DNA from: an uncultured Trichococcus sp.
Lineage (GTDB): Bacteria > Bacillota > Bacilli > Lactobacillales > Aerococcaceae
NCBI RefSeq assembly: GCF_963667775.1
Contig: NZ_OY764015.1
Span: 2,593,001 to 2,657,000, forward strand
Reading direction: 5' to 3'
Length of the DNA: 64,000 nt
Positions 1 through 10,653 of this stretch are shown piece by piece. A model generated the notes under the pieces. That model was not told the origin of the DNA. It searched no databases and saw only the letters and a list, made by a program, of their open reading frames with translations. Every line of letters starts with the position of its first letter. Within the stretch, counting starts at the first letter, position 1. The translations under genes and the position numbers were made by a program.

Positions 1-1175
1 ATCTATCCGCTCAGTTACCGCTGGATCCAAAGACAGGCAAAATGGTAGCCGGTGGCGTGAAAGAGCAGGCGGAACAATGCCTGAAAAATATGAAAGCAAT
101 CGTCGAAAGTGTTGCCCATGTTATGGATGATGTGGTCGCAGTCACTGTATTCCTTAAAGACAGCGCTGATATGGCGGCTGTAGATGAAGTTTACACAACC
201 TTTTTCCAAAACGGTGTTCCTGCACGGACAACGCTCGCAGTTTCAGCGCTGCCTATGGATGCTTTGGTGCAAATGGAGGCACTTGTGTCAAACGGGGAAG
301 GTACCATTCCAAATGCGCCGCAAGCAGGCGATCTCGTAAAGGTTACAAATAATACGTCGCATGCGCCAGTAAGTCCGTTATCTGCGCAATCGGTAGCTTT
401 TTCTCATTACAATCATCTATCCGCTCAGTTACCACTGGATCCAGCAACAGGCAAAATGGTAGCCGGTGGCGTGAAAGAACAGGCTGGACAGTGCTTGAAG
501 AACATAAAGGCAATTTTAGAAAGTATGGATGTTCCTTTTGACGACATTGTTAAAGTAAATATCTTCCTTAACGATCTCTCGGATATGGAAGTTGTAAATG
601 AAGTTTATACAACCTTTTTCCCGGACTCAGCTATCGCTAGAGCCGTAGCCTATGTCCCAGCCCGGACAATTATTGCGGCTTCAGGATTACCGCTGGATGC
701 TTTGGTACAAATCGAAGCGGTGGTATCACACGGAGATGGTACACCTCCGCAAGCAGTAGAAGACAGACACGGGCTCATCATAGAAGCCAGAAATACGGAA
801 GATGCGCCTAAAGACGCACTGTCTACACAAACGGTAGCTTTCTCTCATTACAATCATCTATCCGCTCAATTACCGCTGGATCCAAAAACTGGCAAAATGG
901 TAGCCGGTGGCGTGAAAGAGCAGGCTGAACAATGCTTGAAAAACATCAAGGCGATTGTTGAGAGTATCGATCACGCAATGGACGATGTGGTCAAAGTAAC
1001 TGTGCTTCTTAAAAATTATGCTGATATGGCTGCTGTAGATGAAGTTTATACAACCTTTTTCCCAAGCGGTATTCCTGCACGGACAACATTTGCAGTTTCA
1101 GCGCTGCCGCTGGATGCTTTAGTCCAGATCGATGCAGTTGTATCAAACGCCGAAGGAACACCTCCAATAGCTTAA
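1..1175 (+). CDS. Tandem RidA-domain protein (5' end outside window)
   Basis: The reading frame is open from base 3 and runs to TAA at 1173-1175, so the true start lies upstream. At least three RidA (YjgF/YER057c/UK114) domains follow one another: one ending near 330, one from about 420 to 740, one from about 865 to 1175. Each begins at the conserved LSAQLPLDP stretch and carries a PARTT/PARTI arginine, the usual substrate-binding arginine of RidA, then V-Q-[IM]-[ED]. The last domain has D where RidA normally has E. RidA proteins deaminate reactive enamine/imine intermediates as free-standing proteins of about 125 residues that trimerise; a concatenated form might fold as an intramolecular trimer. 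That last point is inference. Domain two has an insertion before its PARTI motif. The family assignment is firm; the activity is not. Confidence 0.85.
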   Translation, partial: LSAQLPLDPKTGKMVAGGVKEQAEQCLKNMKAIVESVAHVMDDVVAVTVFLKDSADMAAVDEVYTTFFQNGVPARTTLAVSALPMDALVQMEALVSNGEGTIPNAPQAGDLVKVTNNTSHAPVSPLSAQSVAFSHYNHLSAQLPLDPATGKMVAGGVKEQAGQCLKNIKAILESMDVPFDDIVKVNIFLNDLSDMEVVNEVYTTFFPDSAIARAVAYVPARTIIAASGLPLDALVQIEAVVSHGDGTPPQAVEDRHGLIIEARNTEDAPKDALSTQTVAFSHYNHLSAQLPLDPKTGKMVAGGVKEQAEQCLKNIKAIVESIDHAMDDVVKVTVLLKNYADMAAVDEVYTTFFPSGIPARTTFAVSALPLDALVQIDAVVSNAEGTPPIA

Positions 1176-1180
1176 AAAAA

Positions 1181-1231
1181 TAGCCGGATACTCCGCGATT
1201 TTTCGCGGAGTATCCGGCTGTTTTTAATTTT
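1181..1231 (+). terminator. Rho-independent terminator after RidA array
   Basis: A long perfect stem (AGCCGGATACTCCGCG with its complement) around a short T-rich loop is followed by a run of T. It lies 6 bases after the RidA stop. Confidence 0.93.
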
Positions 1232-1409
1232 AGCGGACTACTTAGACTGTGCAATGACTGCAAAATAATTATCGGCTAGCCTAAGTTAACGGAATCCAGT
1301 CGTTATACACATTTGTATCTAACAAGATGCGCTATAATATTAGCATAGAATCTAGCTTTACTTCACGACTTATACAGTAGATAAAATAAGTAATGAGAGG
1401 GCTGAAAAA

Positions 1410-1934
1410 ATGAAGAATATCGTTTTATACAAAAGCAGATATGGGAATACTTTTCAGTATGTGACTTGGATTGCTGAAGCACTCCATTGGGAAATCAGAG
1501 ATTTTTCGGAGTTCAAAAAGGAGGAGATCAACGAATATCAGAACATCATTTTTGGAACGGGTGTATACATGGGCAAAATGAATCAAATCAAAAAAGTGCT
1601 GAAATGGTTTGAAGACAAGCCCATTATTATTTTTGCCTGTGCCGGTAACAACAATGTACGAGAAGATATTGAGGTGATCAAGCGGAATAATTTTACGGAA
1701 GAACAGTTGGCATTCCACAATTTTTTTTATCTGCCTGGAGGTGTTGATTTTTCAAAAGTGCAAGGACTATTTAAAAGCATGTTAAACGTGTTCAGAAAAG
1801 TCCTGGAGATGAAAAAAAACAAAACGGAAGAGCAGAAAGCTATTCTTGAAGGATTTTATCATCCGACTAATTATGTCGACAAAAAACACATTGAACCTAT
1901 TCTTGCCTTTGTTCAAAAATCCGATATTCCATAA
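1410..1934 (+). CDS. Flavodoxin-domain protein (HemG-like)
   Basis: This 174-residue protein starts with MKNIVLYKSRYGNTFQY, the phosphate-binding loop of flavodoxins (S-x-[YT]-G-N-T). A second typical stretch, IIFGTGVYMGKM, near residue 48, binds the FMN ring region. The size and the C-terminal extension fit the flavodoxin/HemG-type group that includes menaquinone-dependent protoporphyrinogen oxidase, but haem genes are not nearby, so the electron partner is unknown. The ATG is preceded by GAGAGGGCTGAAAAA, a fair ribosome site. It stands alone, with its own upstream region of about 230 bases, and is followed 87 bases later by a TspO-like membrane protein on the same strand. Confidence 0.8.
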   Translation: MKNIVLYKSRYGNTFQYVTWIAEALHWEIRDFSEFKKEEINEYQNIIFGTGVYMGKMNQIKKVLKWFEDKPIIIFACAGNNNVREDIEVIKRNNFTEEQLAFHNFFYLPGGVDFSKVQGLFKSMLNVFRKVLEMKKNKTEEQKAILEGFYHPTNYVDKKHIEPILAFVQKSDIP

Positions 1935-2021
1935 GAGGCATAACTAAAGCAAATCTTGAAAGCAGCAAAAGAATAGTGCGCAATAGCTGAATCATCATGA
2001 TGACAAATGGAGGGAAAGAAA

Positions 2022-2825
2022 ATGAAACTTAAAACAAAATCATGGATCAACGCAATTTTTTTGATTGTCACATTAATCGTAAATGGCATGGGTGCTTTTG
2101 GTATCATCAACGGTCTTTCACAAAAAGAAGTTTCTGATATGTATCAAACGCTCATCACACCCGCACCTTCAACTTTTAGTATTTGGAGCGTTATATACAC
2201 TTTCTTAATCATTTCTATTGTTGTCATGATTTTCAAGAATCAAGATTCTTACTATGAGCGAGCAGTTGATGAGATCAGTTTTTTGTTCTGGCTATCCTGT
2301 GCTTTAAATATAGTGTGGATTGTTAGTTTTTCTTATAATTTAATCGGATTGTCAACAATTTTCATATTTGCATTCTTGATCGTCATGGTTTTAATCGTAG
2401 AGCGCGTTGGTAAAATTCAGACAAGTGGACGGTTCTTGCTGCCGATTACTTTTGGATTGTATTCAGGGTGGCTTTTTATAGCAACAGTGGTAAATATAGC
2501 AGCTGGGCTTGTAAAAGCAGAATGGGGGAGATTTGGAATCTCTGAAGAAATCTGGAGTTCGGTCATTCTTCTTGTTGCAGTTGGCTTGACGCTACTGGTT
2601 CTGCTAAAAACAAAAAATGCACTATTCCCAATTCCGATTGCTTGGGCATATTTTGGGATCTATAATTTTTTATCAGCGCCAGAAGGTTTCCAAGGGAAAT
2701 ATACTTTGTTGCCAAATGTGGCTTTAATAGGAATCGTTCTTTTGATCGGCTTATCAGCGATTCAATTCTACAAAAACAAGTATATGGTTATGCCGAGTGC
2801 TTTGGATCAAAACAAATTAGCTTAA
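2022..2825 (+). CDS. TspO/MBR-like multi-pass membrane protein
   Basis: This protein of about 267 residues has seven or so hydrophobic segments and a motif P-A-P-S-T-F-S-I-W-S-V-I-Y near residue 40, which resembles the long bacterial tryptophan-rich sensory protein (TspO/MBR) relatives. TspO proteins bind tetrapyrroles and other hydrophobic ligands; the role of the long Firmicutes form is not known. I place the start at ATG 2022 rather than the in-frame ATG at 2007, because GGAGGG at 2009-2014 sits at the right distance only for 2022. A strong terminator follows directly. Confidence 0.7.
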   Translation: MKLKTKSWINAIFLIVTLIVNGMGAFGIINGLSQKEVSDMYQTLITPAPSTFSIWSVIYTFLIISIVVMIFKNQDSYYERAVDEISFLFWLSCALNIVWIVSFSYNLIGLSTIFIFAFLIVMVLIVERVGKIQTSGRFLLPITFGLYSGWLFIATVVNIAAGLVKAEWGRFGISEEIWSSVILLVAVGLTLLVLLKTKNALFPIPIAWAYFGIYNFLSAPEGFQGKYTLLPNVALIGIVLLIGLSAIQFYKNKYMVMPSALDQNKLA

Positions 2826-2837
2826 GAGTAGTGCCCA

Positions 2838-2887
2838 ATAAGAGACAGTTGGAACGGAGTGCCTCTCCATTTCCAACTGTCTCTTTC
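2838..2887 (+). terminator. Terminator after TspO-like gene
   Basis: Inverted repeat AGAGACAGTTGGAA / TTCCAACTGTCTCT with an 18-base loop, followed by TTCGTTCG. It may work for both strands. Confidence 0.85.
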
Positions 2888-2934
2888 GTTCGATTGGAGC
2901 TATTCCATGAATGATAAAGTACCAAAATCCGCTA

Positions 2935-3210
2935 TTAAAAGAGTAAGGAAAGAACTGTGATGACTAGGAGAAACGTAAATAGCGCATTGGCCACTAGCCC
3001 GACTTTAAGTAATTTTCTGTGTGAAGCTGCTGAATAGTTGGGAATACTTTCTAAATCTAACTGGTTGTATTGTTCCATCATATCGTCTACATTTTTGATT
3101 TCGCTGTAATATCCAGGACTGTCTGACAGATAGTGTTGAGCGTAAGGAAAGTATACCACTTCATCCGGCACACTGCGGAATAGGCCTTCGAACCAAGTGT
3201 TTTGCATCAT
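2935..3210 (-). CDS. Small protein with C-terminal membrane segment, possibly a remnant
   Basis: A 91-residue frame with an acidic soluble part and one hydrophobic segment at residues 68-91. I do not recognise a family. The frame is open 21 more codons upstream, to a stop at 3274-3276, and those codons read like protein (E-K-G-Y-R-I-P-I-E-Q), but contain no ATG, GTG or TTG. The ribosome site before ATG 3210 is weak (AGCAGG). It may therefore be the C-terminal remnant of a larger gene. It slightly overlaps the end of the upstream small membrane gene (stop at 3267), so the two could be coupled. Confidence 0.5.
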   Translation of the reverse strand: MMQNTWFEGLFRSVPDEVVYFPYAQHYLSDSPGYYSEIKNVDDMMEQYNQLDLESIPNYSAASHRKLLKVGLVANALFTFLLVITVLSLLF

Positions 3211-3266
3211 GTTGACCTGCTCGATGGGGATCCGATAGCCTTTTTCAACTTCTCTTGAATCAAACT

Positions 3267-3557
3267 TTAAGGCTTAAAAGCATACCAAACAAATACGCTA
3301 TAAAACATTCCAATAATAGAAGCAATGTATCCCATAAGAAGAAGTATATCTATTCTTTTTATTCTTCTTAAATTCACAAAAAATATTTTTTTTGCGTAAA
3401 ATACTAAAACAATTAAACATAGGACTAGTAGGAATAGCTGGGCAATTCCTATTGGAAAGTATCCTAAATAAACAGGACTCACCAAGTATAGAAAATATGT
3501 GCCCAGAAATAGAATATCAATTATTACTAAAGTAAGAAAATTTTTCTTGGTACTCAA
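3267..3557 (-). CDS. Small membrane protein, four helices
   Basis: 96 residues with about three to four hydrophobic helices separated by short basic loops (KKIFF, RRIKR). Start is TTG at 3557 with an excellent AAGGAGGA ribosome site nine bases before it. No family recognised. The downstream frame opens a few bases across its stop, suggesting that both were once one transcription unit. Confidence 0.6.
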   Translation of the reverse strand: MSTKKNFLTLVIIDILFLGTYFLYLVSPVYLGYFPIGIAQLFLLVLCLIVLVFYAKKIFFVNLRRIKRIDILLLMGYIASIIGMFYSVFVWYAFKP

Positions 3558-3591
3558 CTGAGAATCCTCCTTTTACTAGATTGATTTTCGC

Positions 3592-3778
3592 AACTCTAGC
3601 TTCACGGGTTAGCTCTTCGGAAAGGATAAAGGAACCCTTTGTCTCTACGAGCCAAGGATACTATTCGACTTGTCATGGTTCTTGCTATCTTTGATGACTT
3701 AGAAACATGATGCACTTAACCGATTAGGTCACAGTGTTTCCTTAACAAGGGCTGAACGAACCCGTTCAGCATTTCTTA
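3592..3778 (+). repeat. Structured intergenic repeat, copy 1 (possible small RNA)
   Basis: It begins with AGCTTCACGGGTTAGCTCTT and ends with the hairpin CTGAACGAACCCGTTCAG followed by CATTTCTT. The same two end modules occur at 12391-12514 around a different middle. CGGGTT near the 5' end is complementary to AACCCG in the 3' hairpin loop, so the ends could pair. Strand chosen because the terminator-like hairpin reads on plus. Confidence 0.55.
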
Positions 3779-3785
3779 CTTTGGA

Positions 3786-4187
3786 TCATTTTGATTTTTC
3801 GACTTTTATAATCCCCATGCCGGGAATCTGCGGAGGGATGGACATCGTGGTGGGTGCATGCTCGACTAAGGTGACGGTCACGCTGTCTCCGTTTTCCAAT
3901 GCTGACAGCGGTATATTTTCACCGGAGGATAAGTCGGTCAAGGGAACACCTTCCATCAACAGGATGACTTCATCGAAAGAAGCAGCTTCCGAAGATTCTA
4001 CAGGAACTAAGTCAGACACGAATAAACCACCTTCATGCGTTTCGCCGCTGTCGATAACCGTTCCTGTATACAGTACAGTTGCTTCTTCATTTTCCGCAAC
4101 CTCACTATTTATGCTCGCCTGTGAACTCGCAGCACCACAGCCACTCAGCAGAGCCGTAGTGAGAAAGCATAAGATTAACTTTTTCAA
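3786..4187 (-). CDS. Secreted lipoprotein, DUF3221/YobA-like
   Basis: I take TTG 4187 as the start, because AAGGAGGA lies just upstream; the longer ATG frame from 4232 has no such site. The resulting protein of about 133 residues begins with K-K and a hydrophobic signal ending in the lipobox L-L-S-G-C, so it should be anchored to the outer face of the membrane. The rest is an acidic beta-rich domain with a C-terminal S-I-P-P-Q-I-P-G segment that recalls the DUF3221 (YobA) proteins of Bacillus. That family link is a tentative impression. The gene is alone, downstream of the truncated AraC gene. Confidence 0.7.
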   Translation of the reverse strand: MKKLILCFLTTALLSGCGAASSQASINSEVAENEEATVLYTGTVIDSGETHEGGLFVSDLVPVESSEAASFDEVILLMEGVPLTDLSSGENIPLSALENGDSVTVTLVEHAPTTMSIPPQIPGMGIIKVEKSK

Positions 4188-4300
4188 ACAAATTCCTCCT
4201 TGTTGTTCAGATAATCCAAGTATAACCCACACGACAATAAATGTTCAAATATTAACTCAAATGTAAAATAAAGTCTCCAGGTTAAATCGCTTATGCCTTG

Positions 4301-5248
4301 TTAAGTCTCCGTAAAGTAGTGCTTACTATATTGCGAAGGAGAAAGCGAAGTCGTTTTTTTAAATACCCTACTAAAATAATTTAAATCATTGAATCCTACC
4401 ATGAGCGCAACCTCTGTAATCGATACATTTCCCCGTTCCAAGTAGCGTTTCGCCTCTTCTATTCTCTTTTGATTAATATAGTCAACGATGCTCTTGTTCG
4501 TTTCTGCTTTGAATTTACGTGAAAGATGTGAGGCATTCACGTAAAGTTCATCAGCAATGATAGATAATGATAAATCCTCTTCTAGATGCATATGGATGTA
4601 ATCCACGGCCTTTTTAACAAGAAGACTATAATGACGGGTAGAAAAATCTCTTACAGCTGCACAGTATTCATAAACCATCGCTTCCCCCAACTGTTTTAAG
4701 ACGGAAAGACTGGAGGCTCTTTCAATCAAAATCGCAAATTTTTCGGAAATATGATGAATGTAAAGAGGATGAACACCGCCTCTTTCAGCTGCGGTTCTAG
4801 AAATTGTATTCATAACCAATACGATATTCTTTGCAGATCGAATAGGGCTTTCAGGTATTCGATTTAAAAAAATCAATAAAATATCTTTGTTGGAGTCGTT
4901 TAAAATACGGGTAATTTTATCTTTATTTCCTTGGGCGATAGCATCGACAATCTCTTTTTCTAATCGAAAACGCTCCTCTATCTGATCGTTACTCTCAGCT
5001 ATTGCTAGTTTTAATTCTTCTCTATTGAGAGTGGAGACAACCCGTTCTGCCCCTAGCGATTGCGTTTCAATATAAGCATGTGCAAATAAATTTACGAGTA
5101 ATTCACCGATGCTTTGGGCGTTTTTTCTGCTGACAACGGATAAAGAGTGATAAAATTCTTCGAGTGATTTTCGTTCGCTTATAGGTGCGTTGTTTTTCGC
5201 AACAATATCGCTGATTAATCCAATATCTCTTTGATGTCTAAAACAGAG
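4301..5248 (-). pseudogene. AraC-family regulator, N-terminus deleted
   Basis: The frame is open from 5248 to the stop at 4301, about 315 codons, but has no plausible start with a ribosome site; the only late start is TTG 4876. The C-terminal 100 residues hold the two helix-turn-helix units of AraC/XylS proteins (L-S-I-I-A-D-E-L-Y-V-N-A-S-H-L-S-R-K-F and I-T-E-V-A-L-M-V-G-F-N-D-L-N-Y-F-S-R-V-F-K). The middle (A-x-N-I-V-L-V-M-N-T-I-S-R-T-A-A-E-R-G-G) is typical of regulators with a PocR-like sensor at the N-terminus, which is missing. The frame ends abruptly against the similarly truncated glycosidase on the other strand. Such regulators usually control the divergent glycosidase gene. Confidence 0.82.
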
Positions 5249-6463
5249 TTAGAAGGCATTAATGCCAAACAACAGATGGTTGAACTGATTAGACAAAACT
5301 TTAATCATCCGTCTATCCTGTTCTGGGGAATCCAGAATGAAATTCAAATTAGTGGGGAAAGACCTGAGCTAAGGAAACTCGTGAATGAATTGAATGAGTT
5401 AACGAAAAAGGAAGACCCTACCCGATTGACTACAATGGCAAACGTCATGTTCGTTGAAGATGAAGATGACTATAATTATGTGACGGATACGATTGGATAC
5501 AATAAATATTTTGGTTGGTATAACGGTGAAGCAGGGGACTTTGCGGGCTGGTTAGATGGTTTCCATAAGAAAAATCCGACTGTAAAACTGGCGATTTCAG
5601 AATATGGTGCAGAAGGAATTTTACAATACCATAGCAGTGAACCAAAAATAAAAGACTATTCTGAGGAATACCATGCGCTTTACCATGAAACCGTGTGGAA
5701 GATTTTTGAAAAACGTCCTTTCCTTTGGGCAACGTATGCATGGAACATGTTTGACTTCGGTGCGAACATCAGAGATGAGGGCGGTGTACAGGGAAGAAAC
5801 AACAAAGGGCTCATCACCTATGATAGAAAGATTAAGAAGGATGCTTTTTATCTGTATAAGGCACATTGGAGTGATGAAAAATTTGTGCATATTACAGGCA
5901 AACGTTTTGTCGATCGGACGGATGATACGATCGATATCAAAGTCTATTCTAACTGTAATGAAGTGAACCTATCTGTAAATGGAGGGGAAACGACTACCCT
6001 TACAAGTGAGGATAAAATCTTTGTCTTTGAAAACATTTCCCTGAAAGAGGGCGTAAATGAAGTCAAGGTATTCGCCAAGGATGGGAACACTAGCCTGCAA
6101 GATATAGCGATGTTCAATAAAGTGGACAACCCGAACGAAAGTTATTTTACCCCTGAAGAAGAAGGGGGATTCGTCGCCAACTGGTTCGATATGCCGGAAT
6201 TAGGCGATGTGGAAATGGAAGAACTTGTTATAACGGATGATGTCTACTCTACCCGTTGCACAGTGGGGGAACTTTTTAAAAACGAAGAAACAAAAGCGAT
6301 CGTAACGACATACTTAGGTAACGTGGAAGAACATCCGATGTTCGATATGATGCAAGGTTTTACAATCGATGCCATGTCTCAAATTGCATCCGATCAATTT
6401 AGCGAAAAAATGCTGTACACCCTCAACAAGAAACTATCCCAAATTAAAAAAAGTGAACAGTAA
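5231..6463 (+). pseudogene. GH2 beta-glycosidase, N-terminal domains deleted
   Basis: About 410 codons corresponding to the catalytic barrel and C-terminal part of a glycoside hydrolase family 2 enzyme (beta-glucuronidase/beta-galactosidase type). The acid/base glutamate is in H-P-S-I-L-F-W-G-I-Q-N-E (residue 37) and the nucleophile in I-S-E-Y-G-A-E-G (residue 124). The sugar-binding and sandwich domains that precede the barrel in intact enzymes (roughly 300 residues) are absent. The first codons TTG ATG at 5231-5236 have no ribosome site, and a stop lies in frame at 5216. The C-terminus carries an extra helical domain of about 80 residues, M-M-Q-G-F onward. I regard it as nonfunctional. Confidence 0.85.
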
Positions 6464-6542
6464 GGATGAACTTCTAACTGAACTACTCTTTATCACATAC
6501 AATCACGACCAAAGCGGCTGCGATAAAATCCCAACTAAATAG

Positions 6543-6595
6543 AAAAATAGACGCGAGCTTACCTAAGTTAGGTAAGGTTACGTCTATTTTTTTTC
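6543..6595 (+). terminator. Terminator after GH2 remnant
   Basis: Outer stem AAATAGACG / CGTCTATTT followed by T8, with an inner palindrome CTTACCTAAGTTAGGTAAG. The rest of 6464-6739 shows nothing recognisable. Confidence 0.85.
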
Positions 6596-6739
6596 TTCCT
6601 ACGCAGGGGTATGGTGAATAAAAAGGGTATCTTTTGTTGATAAAATTATAAAAGAGTCACTATTTTCTTGCTGTTTTCAGACCTAACGGAATGTCAATCA
6701 ATCTATCGATTTAATGCAACACTAGGGTTCAAATGCCGT

Positions 6740-8786
<2,047 letters not shown>

Positions 8787-8818
8787 TTATCACAAAGTAT
8801 AAGGGGTATGTCGGTAAT

Positions 8819-8856
8819 CAAAAAGGAAGTTTCTTTAAAAGAAACTTCCTTGACGA
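8819..8856 (-). terminator. Terminator or attenuator between rpiR and bgl
   Basis: On the minus strand AAGGAAGTTTCTTT pairs with AAAGAAACTTCCTT and is followed by TTTG. It would end the regulator message before the glucosidase gene. Confidence 0.8.
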
Positions 8857-8862
8857 ACAAGC

Positions 8863-9609
8863 TTAATAGGTTTGCTTTAAATTGAGGATTAATAAGTCAA
8901 TAACATATTTAAAAAAGTAGGCATTGAATTTTTCATATTGTATGGGAACATGTAACTGTTTCCCTTTGAATCTTATATTACTCTGACAACTTATGAGCCA
9001 TTTTGTTCCATTTGTTTCCTCAAGTCTCTTCACTACGCGTTTGTTGTACTTGAAAGTATTGCCGTCTATACTGAGTACTAATAATAAATCATTGTCGTTA
9101 ATATCGTAGGAATGATTAAAATCAACATCGCAAATAATAACATTCTTGTTGATCACTTGTAGTTCTGTTTGGATCTGATGGCAGAGGTAACGAGCATCGC
9201 CTTGAGCAAACACATATATAGTATTTGCTGAGGTAAGCTGTTTAATTAATAACTCCAGGCGATTATAATCTAAAGAATTTGTTAGAGAGTTAAGAAAATA
9301 AATCATAGTATTTGTAAAATTTAAAATATTATCTTTCATATTATCATATACATCAAAATCGTGACGGCGTCTCTCTAAGGATTCAAGGTATTCTAAGCAA
9401 GCATCTTTAAAGTCAATGTACGTTTTATAGTCTAAATATCTGACATATTTAGAAATTTGACTTTTTGATACAAACGTTCTAATAGCAACCTCATCCATTG
9501 TAATATAAGGAATCTCATGAATATGTTCTTGAAAAAATAAACTCAATATATAGAAAGTTGAATTTTTTTTATAGGAATTTGTCACATCATTTAGTTTATC
9601 CATTATCAA
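8863..9609 (-). CDS. RpiR/MurR-family regulator
   Basis: 248 residues. Residues 1-75 form the helical RpiR DNA-binding domain (I-T-M-D-E-V-A-I-R-T-F-V-S-K-S-Q-I-S-K-Y-V-R). From about residue 110 a SIS sugar-phosphate isomerase fold follows (T-I-Y-V-F-A-Q-G-D-A-R-Y and L-L-L-V-L-S-I-D-G-N). Members sense phosphosugars and control the adjoining catabolic genes, here the 6-phospho-beta-glucosidase. The start is TTG 9609, nine bases after AAGGA, or ATG 9603. Its upstream region is cut at 9729 by the IS21 element, only 120 bases before the start, so its native promoter may be displaced or replaced. Confidence 0.82.
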   Translation of the reverse strand: MIMDKLNDVTNSYKKNSTFYILSLFFQEHIHEIPYITMDEVAIRTFVSKSQISKYVRYLDYKTYIDFKDACLEYLESLERRRHDFDVYDNMKDNILNFTNTMIYFLNSLTNSLDYNRLELLIKQLTSANTIYVFAQGDARYLCHQIQTELQVINKNVIICDVDFNHSYDINDNDLLLVLSIDGNTFKYNKRVVKRLEETNGTKWLISCQSNIRFKGKQLHVPIQYEKFNAYFFKYVIDLLILNLKQTY

Positions 9610-9859
9610 TTATATCAGTCCTTTATAATGTGAAGTTAAAACAGAGAGAATAAATAGCTCAATGAAGTGACTAAGGGCTTATTCAAAAACAACATCAAGG
9701 GAACCGTAATCGTGATGGTAAGCATTGGTTGTCAACACCGGTTCAAAAATGTTGTTTTTCACCGGTTTAAAAAATGTCGTTTTTCAGCGGTCAGACGATG
9801 TTGCTTTTCACCGGCTTCTGCCGAAAAACAACGGGGGACTGTCTTTTTTCACCGGTCGA

Positions 9860-10642
9860 TCACGGAGGATCGTCCGGTGTTTTTTTCTTGGAACGCTGCT
9901 CGCGTTCCAGCTTGTAGTCTTTCATGCGATATGAGTTTCCGGTGATCTGGAATACTCTGGAATGGTGGATCAGGCGGTCAAGAATGGCTGCTGTCACGGC
10001 GCTGTCCTGAAAAACGTCTCCCCATTTGGAAAAGGGAATGTTAGTCGTCAGGATGGTGGAATGCACCTCGTGCCTCAACCGGATCAGTTGGAAGAGGAGA
10101 CTGGCCTCTTGTTTGGCAATAGGCAGGTAGCCGATTTCATCGATGATTAGGAGCTCGTAGTTCGAATAACGTTTTAAAACCCGTTCGAGTGTTCCTTTTT
10201 CATAAGCTGATTGGAGCTTTTGGATCAGCTCATGACAGTTGATGAATATGGCCTTAACGCCTTGATGGCAGGCTTCCACGCCGAGGGCAGTCGCCAAATG
10301 CGTTTTCCCGACACCTGAATTACCGATGAATATAATATTTTCGGCTTTTTCAAGAAAGCCCATGTGCTGCAGATCCAGAATTTCATGCCGGTTGATGCTT
10401 GGCTGAAAGTAGAAATCGAAGTCTTTGAGTGCACGAATGACCGGAAACCGCGCGTTTTCTACAGCACGCTCCACTTTCCGATCGGACCGAAACGCCAGCT
10501 CTCGATTGGTTAATTCCAGTAGGGCTTCCGTGAAGGGAATCGCTTCGCGGTTTACGACTTCCTGGTAGTTGGGGAAGTATTCCCGCATCCGAAGCAGACC
10601 GAGTTTTTCAAAATTATTGAGGAGTTGGACATGGTTACTCAT
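9860..10642 (-). CDS. istB: IS21-type helper ATPase IstB
   Basis: 260 residues. AAA+ ATPase with Walker A G-N-S-G-V-G-K-T near residue 107 and Walker B L-L-I-I-D-E-I-G-Y-L-P near residue 168, closely related to DnaC/DnaI helicase loaders. It lies 11 bases downstream of istA and is probably translated from the same message. IstB binds target DNA and activates the IstA transposase. The C-terminus is lysine/arginine rich (E-R-E-Q-R-S-K-K-K). Full length. Confidence 0.95.
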   Translation of the reverse strand: MSNHVQLLNNFEKLGLLRMREYFPNYQEVVNREAIPFTEALLELTNRELAFRSDRKVERAVENARFPVIRALKDFDFYFQPSINRHEILDLQHMGFLEKAENIIFIGNSGVGKTHLATALGVEACHQGVKAIFINCHELIQKLQSAYEKGTLERVLKRYSNYELLIIDEIGYLPIAKQEASLLFQLIRLRHEVHSTILTTNIPFSKWGDVFQDSAVTAAILDRLIHHSRVFQITGNSYRMKDYKLEREQRSKKKTPDDPP

Positions 10643-10653
10643 TGCAGCACCTC

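Noticed and set aside
3781-4266. Long plus-strand frame over the lipoprotein gene
   Set aside because: Shadow of the minus-strand lipoprotein; no ribosome site, and the minus frame has signal peptide and lipobox.
9667-9945. Two plus-strand frames with F-H-R repeats
   Set aside because: They are the translated terminal repeats of the IS21 element, not a protein.
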